Part shown: positions 26,979-36,114 of the stretch, piece after piece
How the letters are laid out: the number at the start of each line of letters is the position of its first letter
Numbering within the stretch: the first letter of the stretch is position 1
Translations under genes and position numbers: made by a program
Notes under the pieces: model-generated
What the model saw: the letters and a program-made list of their open reading frames with translations, nothing else
Told to the model about the DNA's origin: nothing
The model's database searches: none
Assembly: GCA_023415595.1 (NCBI GenBank)
Contig: JAEZJW010000134.1
Location: 1-53,464, forward strand
Direction: 5' to 3'
Length of the DNA stretch: 53,464 bases
Origin: Bacillota bacterium
Lineage (GTDB): Bacteria > Bacillota > Clostridia > Lachnospirales > Lachnospiraceae

Positions 26979-28397
26979 TTATTCCAAGGTAAAGGATGCA
27001 AGGCTTGCACTTCCCTGACCGGTATAGGTAATATACAGTGCCTGTACACCATCGGGAATGCTGATATCTGCAGAGTAGTCCTTCCATACATTGGAGAACG
27101 CAACCGGAATCTTGCCGAGAACAGGGCCATTCCAGGTAGTCCTTACCTCAAAATCACCCTTACAATAACCGCGAACTCTTAGCTTAACTAACTTGGTGCC
27201 TTTACAGTCAAAATACTTAAAGCCGGCTGTAGCAGAAGCTTTCATATTCATGATAAATCCAAGCTCTTCATCGCCGTCTCTTCCATCCTGAGTAATCTTC
27301 GGAAATTGATTATTCATCCAGGACGCAGTAAAATCCGTATAGATGGATTCCTCGTCACAGAACAGATTGCAGGCGATATAAGCGGGATACTCCCCTGTTC
27401 CCTTCAGAGGTCCGCCATTCGGAGCACAGGAGGTCAATTCTACCTGAGGAATCGTTCCGTCTTCTAAGAACTTGATCTCTTCCAGGCAGGCCTGCCTGCT
27501 ATAATTCGTTCCATTGGTGTGCCTATGATAGAAAATGTACCATTTTCCGTTGATCTCCACCATGCTTCCATGGTTATTTCCTCCGTATGCCATCGGCTTA
27601 TCAACAGGTTTATAAGTGCTGATGCCCATATCACTATTACTTACGATCGTCCCACGATATACAAAGTCCCTGGTAGGATGTTTACTGGTGGCATAGCAAA
27701 GCTCATGCATCAGGATTGAGGAGAAGATTAGATAATAGGTGTCACCTCTTTTTCTAATGGAGGGAGCCTCAAAAAATTCATGTCCCTCGAAGCCGCTTCC
27801 TGCACTGTAAGGCTGGCTGGGAGCGACAATTACCGGAGCCTCAAGTATGGTCACCATATCAGCACTGCTTAACACGGTTGCCATGGCTCCGCTTCTGGAT
27901 TTATCACCTCTTGCGCAAAAGCCGGTGTAAAGATAAACCTTATCTCCCTCTACCAGTACGCCCGGATCGAATTGCGGTTCATCTCCTTCTCTCTCACCTA
28001 AAATTGTGCCGTCCGCATAGTGCACATAATCATGAAACTCATATTTACCTGCCGGTGTATCGCAGACAGCAACGGATACGATGGAACGTTTACTGTCCAC
28101 ATAATACAGATAATATCTTCCGTCCGGTCCGAGGGCTACATCAGGTGCATACAGACAGCTGTCGCGATCTTCATTGTTCTGAACATCAGTAGCCTTTAAG
28201 ATAACTCCCTCATAGCGCCAGTCAGAAAGATCCTCCACCGGGGCAGACCAGCAAACATAATCGTTCAGGCAATAAGCATACCCGTTAAAACGGTCGTGAG
28301 ATCCGTAAACATATACTCTGTTATTAAAAACGTACGGTTCTCCATCAGGAATATATTCCCAGGATGGAAGATATGGATTAACTCCTTGTTTTTTCAT
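26979..28397 (-). CDS. GH43-family arabinosidase/xylosidase with C-terminal beta domain
   Basis: 472 residues, no signal peptide. The N-terminal five-bladed propeller begins NPYLPSWEYIPDGEPYVF. Acidic residues expected of GH43 are seen in YIPDGEPYVF, LYAPDVAL and FEAPSI. The C-terminal 130 residues (AGFKYFDCKGTKLVKLRVRG, YITYTGQGSASLASF) look like a CBM6-type module. It would release arabinose or xylose from arabinoxylan oligosaccharides. ATG 28397 lies 9 bases after AAGGAG; a GTG at 28406 overlaps that site. Expressed from its own operator-controlled promoter (28475-28524). Confidence 0.9.
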   Translation of the reverse strand: MKKQGVNPYLPSWEYIPDGEPYVFNNRVYVYGSHDRFNGYAYCLNDYVCWSAPVEDLSDWRYEGVILKATDVQNNEDRDSCLYAPDVALGPDGRYYLYYVDSKRSIVSVAVCDTPAGKYEFHDYVHYADGTILGEREGDEPQFDPGVLVEGDKVYLYTGFCARGDKSRSGAMATVLSSADMVTILEAPVIVAPSQPYSAGSGFEGHEFFEAPSIRKRGDTYYLIFSSILMHELCYATSKHPTRDFVYRGTIVSNSDMGISTYKPVDKPMAYGGNNHGSMVEINGKWYIFYHRHTNGTNYSRQACLEEIKFLEDGTIPQVELTSCAPNGGPLKGTGEYPAYIACNLFCDEESIYTDFTASWMNNQFPKITQDGRDGDEELGFIMNMKASATAGFKYFDCKGTKLVKLRVRGYCKGDFEVRTTWNGPVLGKIPVAFSNVWKDYSADISIPDGVQALYITYTGQGSASLASFTLE

Positions 28398-28474
28398 AAT
28401 CAGCACTCCTTTTTTCTTGATTGATCCTGTATTCAGTGTGGCTTATTCTATAACATTCTTTCATAACTTTCATT

Positions 28475-28524
28475 GGTTAAACGTTTTACCTAATAATTAT
28501 AACTAAAAATCAGTACAATATCAA
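28475..28524 (-). promoter_or_regulatory. Promoter with LacI-type operator for GH43
   Basis: On the minus strand TTGATA (28524-28519), 17-bp spacer, TATAAT (28501-28496). Six bases later lies the near-perfect palindrome GGTAAAACGTTTAACC (28490-28475), centred on CG. The start point falls inside the operator. The edges lack the TG...CA of CcpA cre sites, so a dedicated LacI-family repressor is more likely. Between here and the GH31 stop (28600) nothing else is seen. Confidence 0.82.
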
Positions 28525-28599
28525 CCCAAAATCGTAATAAGTAGCTAAACATTCTATAGCCAAGTAAGAATGGAATTATCAGGTGATAAAATCGAATTC

Positions 28600-30987
28600 T
28601 TATCCTTCCTGCATAGGCTTAATGATCCGGACTTTTAATTCTCTGTTTTGAATCATCCCCTGATAGGAGCCGATCGGTTCTCCGATCATTAACTCTTGCT
28701 TCTGTTCGGACCAAACCAGCTTTGTGATGGCATATTCGTCCTCTTCATATCGGTAGCTGTTGCCCTCATCCTCATATAACTCGAATTTAGAGTCCTTGCC
28801 GGTATAAACAAGCAGTTCTATCGGCGCAGCAGGCAGCTCATCCGCATACTGCATGAACTGAGTCATCGGCAGGATACTGCCCGCCTTGACAAACAGCGGC
28901 AGGAGATCAATCGGCGCAGCTGCTGTTATAGTCCGTCCCCCTTCGTAATACCGATTTGTCCAGAAATCAAACCACCCACCCTCAGGAAGGTATACTTCCC
29001 TGGTTTTAGAAGCACCCTCGATCGGTACCCCGTTCTGCTCAAAGTACATTGGCCGGACCACAGGACATACCATCAGACTTTCACCAAACATATACTGATC
29101 GCGTATTTCTCTTGCAACTGTATCCTCAGGAAAATCAAAGGCCAGCATTCTGAGCATGGTATAGTCGTCCTTCCACACCTTTCCTGCCATCGAGTAAATA
29201 TAGGGCATCAATCGGTACCTTAGCTGATTGAATTTAATCAGTGCATCATAAAACAGGTCTCCGCTTTCTCCGAAATTCCATAATTCTCTTCGAAAGTCCG
29301 TACCATGGCTTCTGAAGACAGGCAAAAAGCATCCATATTGAAACCATCTCGTAAACAGTTCAACATATCCGGGATCTTCATTGCCCTTCTCATAGTCTCC
29401 GTTCCAAAACCACTGAACACCCTTCTTCACGAAGAAAGCCCCGATATCCAGTGTCCAATACGGAAGCCCGCTGGCACACAGGTTAAGACCTGCAGCAATT
29501 TGTCTTTTCAGAGTAATCCAGTTTGCGGAGATATCACCTGACCATAGAATCGTTCCGTATCTTTGCTGTCCGGTGTAACCATTTCGGGTAAGATTGACCA
29601 CACGTTTTTCCATGGTTGTCCCGCGTTGTCCTTCGTATATGGTCCTGGCATGATAGAGACCGTAGGAATTGGTCAGCTGTGCCGGAATATGCCGGCTGCC
29701 GGTATGATAAAATTCCTGGTACATCGTGCTTGGTTCCGGCTGTCCGAGATAATTCCATTCAGGTGTAAAGGGTTCGCTGGAATCACACCACCAGGCATCA
29801 ATCCCATGGCAGAACAGTCCATCCTCTGCCTGCTTCCAGTAAAGCTCTCTTCCCTCAGCCGCAAAAGGATTATAGATACTGCAGCCCTGTAAAAGTAAGT
29901 TCTTCTCCTTAAATTCCTTATAATTTTCACATTCCTCACTCATATTGGGCCAAACAGATATCATCAGGTTTGCGTGATTCTTATGCAGCTCTTCCATCAT
30001 AGCGGAGGGCTCTGCAAACCGCTCAGGATCAAAGGTTTTCTGTCCCCAGAGATTTCCCTGCCAGGAGCACCAGTCCAGGACGATACAATCCAGTCCGATT
30101 CCTCTTTTTCTATGCTCCTTTACCACCTCGATTAATTCCTCAGCTGTTTCATACCGCTCCTGTGACTGTATAAAGCCAAAGGCCCATTTCGGCAGCATAG
30201 CCGCCTTCCCTGTCAGATAACGATATCCGCGAATTACCCCATCCATATTGCTGCCGTATAGGAAGTAATAATCCATCTCCGTATCAGCTTCCGTATACAG
30301 ATAGGAACCAAATTCCGTATCATTAAAAATCATCGGACTATAGGTATCAACCAGAATTCCGTAGCCCAGACTGGAGATCAGGAAGGGAATTGCAATCTTC
30401 TTGTTGGCCTGATGCAGGAAGACTGTTGTTCCTCTTAAGTTCAGGCACCCCTCCTCCTGCTGCCCAAGTCCGTATAAGGCTTCCCCCTCCTGCCACTCCA
30501 GATATAATCTGGTTCTGTAAAGCTTCTGATCAAAGATCTTATTCGCATCCTTAACAACTTCCTTCACACCGTCGGGGGTAACCACTTTTTCGACCCTTGT
30601 GGCTTCATCAATTACAGTTCTATACGAAGAAAACTCCTCCAGATCCTTACTTTCAAAGTCTCTTTCCTTTAGCAGAAGGTTTCCCTTGTCATCATAGTAC
30701 TGTATTGACGCTGTTTCTTTATTCACCTTCAGGTGAAGCTTTCCGGCAGTCAGAAGGATCTCCTTCTCCGCTTCTTCATAATCCCATTCCTCATAGATCT
30801 CTTTGCATAAGATTCCCGGGGTTTCCTTAACTGAGAACTCTTCCTTCAGGGTATAAACCACCCGGATGATTTCTGGGGATTTTGGCTCCAATTTTATCTT
30901 TGCATGATTCGTGGACAGGATTAATGCTCCCCCTGTACGCTCCATGCCTACAATTTTTCTGTCAGGTCTCTTATCAGCAACCAGCAT
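28600..30987 (-). CDS. GH31 glycosidase, probable alpha-xylosidase/alpha-glucosidase (first copy)
   Basis: 795 residues, intracellular, with N-terminal beta-sandwich, TIM barrel and C-terminal beta domains. The nucleophile Asp is in DAWWCDSSEP and the acid/base Asp in ILWSGDISANW; LHKNHANLMISVWPNMS and YMFGESLMVCPVV are family segments. ATG 30987 has GGAGG upstream; an in-frame ATG at 30999 precedes that site. It follows the other GH31 gene by 37 bp, so the two are co-transcribed. It differs from the neighbour in length and sequence. Alpha-xylosidase activity on xyloglucan or isoprimeverose units would fit the cluster, but GH31 substrate cannot be read from sequence alone. Confidence 0.93.
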   Translation of the reverse strand: MLVADKRPDRKIVGMERTGGALILSTNHAKIKLEPKSPEIIRVVYTLKEEFSVKETPGILCKEIYEEWDYEEAEKEILLTAGKLHLKVNKETASIQYYDDKGNLLLKERDFESKDLEEFSSYRTVIDEATRVEKVVTPDGVKEVVKDANKIFDQKLYRTRLYLEWQEGEALYGLGQQEEGCLNLRGTTVFLHQANKKIAIPFLISSLGYGILVDTYSPMIFNDTEFGSYLYTEADTEMDYYFLYGSNMDGVIRGYRYLTGKAAMLPKWAFGFIQSQERYETAEELIEVVKEHRKRGIGLDCIVLDWCSWQGNLWGQKTFDPERFAEPSAMMEELHKNHANLMISVWPNMSEECENYKEFKEKNLLLQGCSIYNPFAAEGRELYWKQAEDGLFCHGIDAWWCDSSEPFTPEWNYLGQPEPSTMYQEFYHTGSRHIPAQLTNSYGLYHARTIYEGQRGTTMEKRVVNLTRNGYTGQQRYGTILWSGDISANWITLKRQIAAGLNLCASGLPYWTLDIGAFFVKKGVQWFWNGDYEKGNEDPGYVELFTRWFQYGCFLPVFRSHGTDFRRELWNFGESGDLFYDALIKFNQLRYRLMPYIYSMAGKVWKDDYTMLRMLAFDFPEDTVAREIRDQYMFGESLMVCPVVRPMYFEQNGVPIEGASKTREVYLPEGGWFDFWTNRYYEGGRTITAAAPIDLLPLFVKAGSILPMTQFMQYADELPAAPIELLVYTGKDSKFELYEDEGNSYRYEEDEYAITKLVWSEQKQELMIGEPIGSYQGMIQNRELKVRIIKPMQEG

Positions 30988-31024
30988 AACTACCTCCAAT
31001 ACGTATCATCAGCATTCCTCTGTA

Positions 31025-32995
31025 TCATAAAAAGCAATCTAAATAGATACTGTCCTTTTTCACAAAAGCGATAAACCGGTCCAGTTCGGCATGCATTTCT
31101 ACATAGCAGCCGCCTGTATATTCTTTTCTGTCATTCACATCGATCCAATTACCGGTAGGAAGATATACCTTTCGATCCGTCTGACCCTGGTTTACAATCG
31201 GTGCAAACAGAATGTCCTCGCCAAACATATACTGATCACCCAAGGAGTAGCAGATTTCCTCCTGCGGGTAATCAAAGAACATGGGTCTCATGACCGGAAT
31301 ACCGGTTTCGCTGGCGATATCCATCTGTTTATGAAGATAAGGACGAAGCCGCTCGCGTAGCTCCAGCAGGTTTTTCAAAATCGGGTATGCCTTCTCACCG
31401 AAGCTCCAGATCTCGTTATCTCCACCGCTTTTCTCCTTCACGCCGGGATTTCTCTCCGGTTGGCCGGGCGTCCGCAGTCTGGCTCCATGCAGTCTTGTAA
31501 CCGGGCAGAATACTCCAAATTGGAACCAGCGGACAATCAGCTCCCTAAAATAATCACTTTCAATATCCGCACCCCAGAAGCCCCCGATGTCGCTGTTCCA
31601 CCAGGGAATTCCGCACATGGCCATATTCAGGCCTGTCTTCACACTCATGCGGAGGGCTTCGAAGGTAGAAGGAATATCACCCGACCACACCAGGGCCCCG
31701 AATCTCTGACTGCCGATCCAGGCTGCCCGGGTCAGCGATATGATCTCCTTATCACCGGCTTGCCTGGCTCCCTCATAGAATAACTGTGAGTAATGATAGG
31801 GATAGATTAAACCAACCTCTTCCCCGTTTCCTCGATAGAAGCGGAGATTATCAAAATGGACCGGATTGATCTCCGGTTCGGCCTCATCCAACCAATAGCT
31901 CTTGATACCGTTCTTATAGTAATTCTCATATACCTTTGACCAGACATATTCCCTGGTCCTCGGATTACTGGGATCAATATAGGTCTGCTGACCATAAAAA
32001 GGGAAAATGCCATATTGACCGCTTTCCGTCCGAACGAGCATATTTCTCTCATCCATATAGCTGTAGTTCTCACTGTTCGGATTAATGGTCGGCCATATTG
32101 AAACAATCGGTCTGATCCCCATTTCATTAAGCTCTTCGCACATCTTACCGGGATCCGGCCAATACTTCGGATCAAGCTTCCATTCCCCCTGCTCCGTCCA
32201 GTGAAAATAATCAATCACAACTGCAGCCAAAGGAATACCGCGTTTCTTGTACTCCCTGGCAACCGACAGGAGCTCCTCCTGGTCCTCATATCTTAATTTA
32301 CTTTGCCAGAATCCTGAAGCCCACGCCGGAAACTTCGGCGCATGTCCCGTTAAATCAGCATATTTGTTCATGACCTCTGCCGGTGTATCTCCGGCAATCA
32401 CCACATAGTCGATCTGTTTCGCAGAATTCGCTTCCCAGAGGGAGTGATTGTGAGTCAGCTCACATCGGCCGATCGCAGGATTGTTCCAAAGGAAGCCATA
32501 GCCTCTCGAGGAATAGACAAAGGGAATGGAGGATTTCGTGTTCTTGTGGATCAGCTGACTTGTAGAACCCTTTAAGTCAAAGCAATCATTCTGCTCCTGA
32601 CCAAGCCCATAGAAATGCTCCTGTTCGTAAGCCTGAAAAATCACCGTGACCCGATGGTTGTCCCCGCCAAGAGACCGATAATCCCTATACTTCATGTGGA
32701 AGGCCATCTCCGACCGTTCGGCAAGCAGCTCCTTCCCATTTTTATAATATACGATCTTACCGTTCGTATCGATCTCTGCAGATAGCTTTCCGTTCGTAAT
32801 CACTGCTTTCTTCTCATCGATCTCAATGGTACACTCTGTGTCCGGTCCCGGTAACAGGTTCCAATTCTCTTCTGAAAGCCTTGCATTCGGAGATGCCTTA
32901 AAACGAAGGCAATCCCTGCCCCAGGGTTCAATCACGGCAAGCTCATTTCTTTTTTGAAATATGATCTTATTCTCATTTTTTATAAATACACCCAT
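31025..32995 (-). CDS. GH31 glycosidase, probable alpha-xylosidase (second copy)
   Basis: 656 residues, intracellular. Nucleophile Asp in KSYWLDEAEPEI and acid/base Asp in LVWSGDIPSTFE. The WLDEAEPE form, FYGLGQEQNDCFDLKG and the modest length are like YicI-type alpha-xylosidases, which remove xylose from xyloglucan oligosaccharides. GGAGG lies 12 bases before ATG 32995, a slightly long spacing. It is the middle gene of GH127-GH31-GH31, 106 bp after GH127. Confidence 0.92.
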   Translation of the reverse strand: MGVFIKNENKIIFQKRNELAVIEPWGRDCLRFKASPNARLSEENWNLLPGPDTECTIEIDEKKAVITNGKLSAEIDTNGKIVYYKNGKELLAERSEMAFHMKYRDYRSLGGDNHRVTVIFQAYEQEHFYGLGQEQNDCFDLKGSTSQLIHKNTKSSIPFVYSSRGYGFLWNNPAIGRCELTHNHSLWEANSAKQIDYVVIAGDTPAEVMNKYADLTGHAPKFPAWASGFWQSKLRYEDQEELLSVAREYKKRGIPLAAVVIDYFHWTEQGEWKLDPKYWPDPGKMCEELNEMGIRPIVSIWPTINPNSENYSYMDERNMLVRTESGQYGIFPFYGQQTYIDPSNPRTREYVWSKVYENYYKNGIKSYWLDEAEPEINPVHFDNLRFYRGNGEEVGLIYPYHYSQLFYEGARQAGDKEIISLTRAAWIGSQRFGALVWSGDIPSTFEALRMSVKTGLNMAMCGIPWWNSDIGGFWGADIESDYFRELIVRWFQFGVFCPVTRLHGARLRTPGQPERNPGVKEKSGGDNEIWSFGEKAYPILKNLLELRERLRPYLHKQMDIASETGIPVMRPMFFDYPQEEICYSLGDQYMFGEDILFAPIVNQGQTDRKVYLPTGNWIDVNDRKEYTGGCYVEMHAELDRFIAFVKKDSIYLDCFL

Positions 32996-33101
32996 GTTTT
33001 ATTAGATCCTCCATACCATCCTCAGGATACAGACTATGCTATCCGGATACATTTTTACTGTAAACAGTCCTCCAGAATTTCTTTAGAATACACTCCGTGA
33101 G

Positions 33102-34964
33102 TCATTCCTGCTTTACCTTAAAATAAACCTGATACGGTTCATAACCGATGTCCCTGATTCTTCTGAACTCAATGGCCGGATTTTGGTTTAGTGTCTTAAA
33201 GAAATAACGCCAATTCCCCCATTCCCGCTCATTTTCCATTATGATTTCAGAAGCAATATCATTGTTCTCAACAAAAAGTAATCTCTCTGTATCGCAGATC
33301 CCTGCCAGTACCTCCGGACCAAAACGGAACGCCCCTGTTTGATCATCATCGGGAAGCGGAATAAAACGGATTCCGATCGGAAGAAGGATACTGACTGTAT
33401 CCCCATCCTTCCATTCCCGATTTATTGAATAGAATTTACTGCTATCCGAGGTTTTGCCATGTACCGAACCATTGAGATATATCGTTGCCTCCGACATGAC
33501 CCACTCGGGAATTCGGCAGTTCAGGGTGAAGGTTTTCGCTGCTGCAGTATGGACCACAATATCATACTTCCGATACCTGGGGATATTCTCGTGCAGTGCC
33601 GTAATTTCACTTACTTCCTGACTTCCGGCAGTATTGGAGGAATTCATCAGACTGCCGCTCATTTTATCCTGCTTCTGGAGGATTGTAATATCAGTTTCTC
33701 CTAGCTTCGTTTGCAGCTCGGAGTCAAAATACTGGCAGACAAACACTTCTTCCTTATCCTGATAATAGATTCCTCTGTTTAGTGCAGCATTGGCCTGCAC
33801 CATCGTTCCGTGACAGCAGAAAAAGCTGTCGGTCTCACCGCTCCAGTCCTTATGCAAGCCGGCCTTCATCGGAAGAAAATAAGTCAGGAGCCCGGTGGAG
33901 GGATTATCATGTTTACAGCCGGTCAAAGTATATTCCTGATAATACGCCTGAGCCATAATCCCATTATACAGGTTGTATTCGATATATTGCATATAGGAAG
34001 GATCCTTTGTCTGTCTGAACAGAAACTCTGCCAACCGTATCATATTATATACGGTACAGTGTTCCTGGTTCTTATCTCCGAGTCTCTGTTTCATTTTCAT
34101 CTTAGGCATCCAGATCTCCCCTGAGGTTTGTCCGCCTGTTGCTAAGTATCCCCTCTCGGTCACAGCGCAATTCCAGTATGCTCTTACAATCTCCAGCCAT
34201 TTCTCTTCTCCGGTCACCTCATAGGCTCTGGCACAGCCAAGAACCTCGGGTATGGTTGTATTCGCATGCATATTCGTCAGAGGATCCTTCCCTGCCAGCA
34301 GCGGACCGAACAGTCTGTCCCGGTAATAGCGTTCCAGCAGCACTTTATATTTATCTTTTCCTGTAATATGAAGCAGCTCAGCCCAAATCTCAAGCATTCC
34401 GCCGGTCTCCATATCAAGAATATCATCAAATTTTTCCCTGCTGTATTTACCGCTCCATTCCACAAACCAATCGGCAAAGCAATCCGCGATTTCCAAAGCC
34501 TTCCTGTTCTGTGCATACAGATACATATCCACCAAGCCCATGAACACCTTATGGAGTGTATATTGGGGAGCCCATACCGGCTTTCCCTGTGCAACCCAGT
34601 AAAGATATTTCTCCGGAATAGGACCTGTCCACTGTCCTCCGTTATCCTTCTGGCATTCTGCCAGCTCATTGATCATAGCATCCGCTTTTGCCTTAATTTC
34701 CAGGTCACCGCTCATATGATAATGGATGGCTGCCGCTGACAGCCAATGACCCAGAAAATGTCCTCTTAATTGACATACCGGAGATTCCCATCCTCCATGA
34801 GCATCACTGCCAAGAGCTCTCCCTGAGTATCTTCCGGCTTCCAGTTTAAAATTGATCAGGAGATTATCACTGGTCAATTTCATCAGATACTCCCTGTTTT
34901 TGATTTCACGGCGTCTTAATTCGTCATCACGAAGCTTCACCTGATTACCGTTTAGTCCTTCCAT
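33102..34964 (-). CDS. GH127/GH146-type beta-L-arabinofuranosidase
   Basis: 620 residues, soluble, an (alpha/alpha)6-barrel enzyme of the DUF1680 family. The zinc-site residues of Bifidobacterium HypBA1 (Glu-x-Cys plus Cys-Cys) are present as QEHCTVYN and FFCCHGTM, so the catalytic Cys is intact. It removes beta-L-arabinofuranose, found on arabinan, some xyloglucans and glycoproteins. ATG 34964 has GAGAGGG upstream. It is the first gene of a three-gene operon starting 100 bp inside the element's right end, with its own promoter at 35066-35094. Confidence 0.92.
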   Translation of the reverse strand: MEGLNGNQVKLRDDELRRREIKNREYLMKLTSDNLLINFKLEAGRYSGRALGSDAHGGWESPVCQLRGHFLGHWLSAAAIHYHMSGDLEIKAKADAMINELAECQKDNGGQWTGPIPEKYLYWVAQGKPVWAPQYTLHKVFMGLVDMYLYAQNRKALEIADCFADWFVEWSGKYSREKFDDILDMETGGMLEIWAELLHITGKDKYKVLLERYYRDRLFGPLLAGKDPLTNMHANTTIPEVLGCARAYEVTGEEKWLEIVRAYWNCAVTERGYLATGGQTSGEIWMPKMKMKQRLGDKNQEHCTVYNMIRLAEFLFRQTKDPSYMQYIEYNLYNGIMAQAYYQEYTLTGCKHDNPSTGLLTYFLPMKAGLHKDWSGETDSFFCCHGTMVQANAALNRGIYYQDKEEVFVCQYFDSELQTKLGETDITILQKQDKMSGSLMNSSNTAGSQEVSEITALHENIPRYRKYDIVVHTAAAKTFTLNCRIPEWVMSEATIYLNGSVHGKTSDSSKFYSINREWKDGDTVSILLPIGIRFIPLPDDDQTGAFRFGPEVLAGICDTERLLFVENNDIASEIIMENEREWGNWRYFFKTLNQNPAIEFRRIRDIGYEPYQVYFKVKQE

Positions 34965-35065
34965 ACGTAAACCCTCTCTTCCTTTGATATTTCAAACCTA
35001 AGCATAAGCTGCTTTTTGAATTAAATACATAATAATCACATTTATATTGTCTCTATCTACTATAC

Positions 35066-35094
35066 ATTTTAAGTGATGAAAATATAAAAAACAA
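35066..35094 (-). promoter_or_regulatory. Promoter of the GH127-GH31-GH31 operon
   Basis: On the minus strand TTGTTT (35094-35089), 17-bp spacer, TAAAAT (35071-35066), all inside the element, so the operon does not depend on host transcription. A partial operator-like GTAAACGAAAC (35099-35109) lies just upstream of the -35. The leader is about 95 nt. The remaining bases to the right att site are AT-rich with short dyads. Confidence 0.6.
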
Positions 35095-35195
35095 TGGCGT
35101 AAACGAAACATAAGATGGTTTGTCTTCACTGTAATCTTTATTAAGACTCACAAAAAAACAGCTATATATATAACATAGCCGTTGGGAGTGGTCCG

Positions 35196-35220
35196 GTATT
35201 TTTCAGACACCACACATGGG
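35196..35220. other. Right attachment site of the 26.65-kb element
   Basis: Arm GTATTTTTCAGACACCA (35196-35212) is directly followed by the core CACATGGG (35213-35220), then host protease sequence. In a circle, this arm, the core and the left arm would form an attP with symmetric arms 10 bp apart, centred on the dinucleotide TG (35217-35218). Confidence 0.9.
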
Positions 35221-35815
35221 TTCCATGCCCCGACAGATCCGCACTCGGAACTATCTCCATTCTTTCAGGCATCGGTATCTTCAGGGCTTCATTAATCTTC
35301 TCTCTGGTATATAAGGTCCCGATCGCAAATCCCGGTGGTGGACTCCCGGGAATGGTCTGATCCCATAGGGCAAGGATTCTGGTGGTTCCGTCCTCATTTC
35401 TGAAATCCGGATGGGAGTAATCAATTCCAGAATCAATTACTGCAACGATAACGCCCTCCCCAAACAGATTAAAATTGGTACTTTGAATGGGATTGATGCA
35501 GGAGGCCGCTCTTCCTTCATCCGCCTCATAAAATAAGCGTTTCGGCTTCTCTACAAATTCAATCTGTTCATACCTAATCAACCGGTCGATCAAACTCTCC
35601 GGAATTGTTATGATGGAATACCCATTGGATAACTCCACTGCCGATATTCCCAGTTCTTCTTCGATCGGCTGCAGACTGCCGCTGTATTTTACGATCAGCT
35701 CCCAGGTATTATCCTGCGGGTCAAAGCCAACCCCCAGGTTCAAGGTTTTTTCCCTGGTTGCTTCCGGAACATCCAGAGCCAGATTTAATTGATTCTCAAG
35801 AATTCCGCTATCCAT
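35213..35815 (-). pseudogene. Csp-like S8 subtilase, 5' part (interrupted by the element)
   Basis: The first 201 codons of the protease: a roughly 95-residue prodomain-like region, then GEGVIVAVIDSGIDYSHPDF with the catalytic Asp, the Csp-typical run DGTTRILALWDQT, and DLSGHGTHV with the catalytic His (first His). At the core the frame passes into the element and stops after 16 foreign residues (35162). Excision would continue it into AGIAAGNG at 8560. ATG 35815 has GGAAGGAT upstream. CATAATA (35854-35848) resembles a sigma-G -10 about 33 nt before the ATG, but no matching -35 is visible. Csp proteases activate cortex hydrolysis during spore germination (established in Clostridium perfringens and C. 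difficile); the role here is inferred. Confidence 0.93.
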
Positions 35816-36041
35816 CCCACTATCCTTCCGCCGATTCTAACGCAGCGTATTATGACTTAATCCAATATATGCATTGAGGGGTCCCGTGTATACCCTCCGA
35901 AGTAAACCATAAGCAGGCAGTTCTGGTACTTTCATGCGTACTTACCAGTAATCCTGCCTAGAAAATCGGAGATAAAATGTTACAATTATAAGGCAAACTT
36001 GTGTCAAACTCATGTCACACCAACCTAACACCCAACCCAAT

Positions 36042-36114
36042 GTGTTAGTTTGTGCCGAGGATGACGGAGGCACAAACTTATAAAGTGTGAATTACGCATT
36101 ACATAATTCACACT
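36042..36114 (+). promoter_or_regulatory. Cluster of dyads in the FtsH-like gene leader
   Basis: AGTTTGTGCC/GGCACAAACT (36047-36056 with 36069-36078, 10 bp) and AGTGTGAATTA/TAATTCACACT (36084-36094 with 36104-36114, 11 bp) follow each other just before the AGGAGG-type ribosome site. CTAACAC (36025-36031) can alternatively pair with GTGTTAG (36042-36048). None ends in a T-run. They may be stress-responsive operators or alternative mRNA folds. The rest of 35816-36137 holds the protease promoter region on the minus strand. Confidence 0.5.

Larger units (their letters stand above)
8561..35220. mobile_element. 26.65-kb serine-recombinase element carrying a pentose-glycan utilisation cluster
   Basis: The boundaries come from three independent signs: an interrupted subtilase whose two halves join in frame, an 8-bp direct repeat at both junctions, and 17-bp inverted arms just inside. 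Unit length between equivalent repeat positions is 26,652 bp. The recombinase lies at the left end, transcribed toward that end. Cargo is two GH51, GH43, GH120-like, two GH31 and GH127 enzymes, three esterases, two serine hydrolases, a three-gene sugar importer and one YcxB-like membrane protein. No phage structural, conjugation, replication or toxin gene is visible. It could be an integrative element, or a domesticated skin-like element excised in the mother cell. Confidence 0.9.

Noticed and set aside
28475..28490. Palindrome as a CcpA cre site
   Set aside because: The central CG fits, but the TG and CA expected at the edges of cre are replaced by GGT and ACC.
8561..35220. Element as a prophage or conjugative element
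   Set aside because: No capsid, portal, terminase, tail, lysis, relaxase, type IV secretion or replication gene is recognisable in any of the reading frames given.
35848..35854. Sigma-G promoter for the protease
   Set aside because: CATAATA fits the -10, but no GHATR-type -35 is found at 17-18 bp; kept only as a hint.
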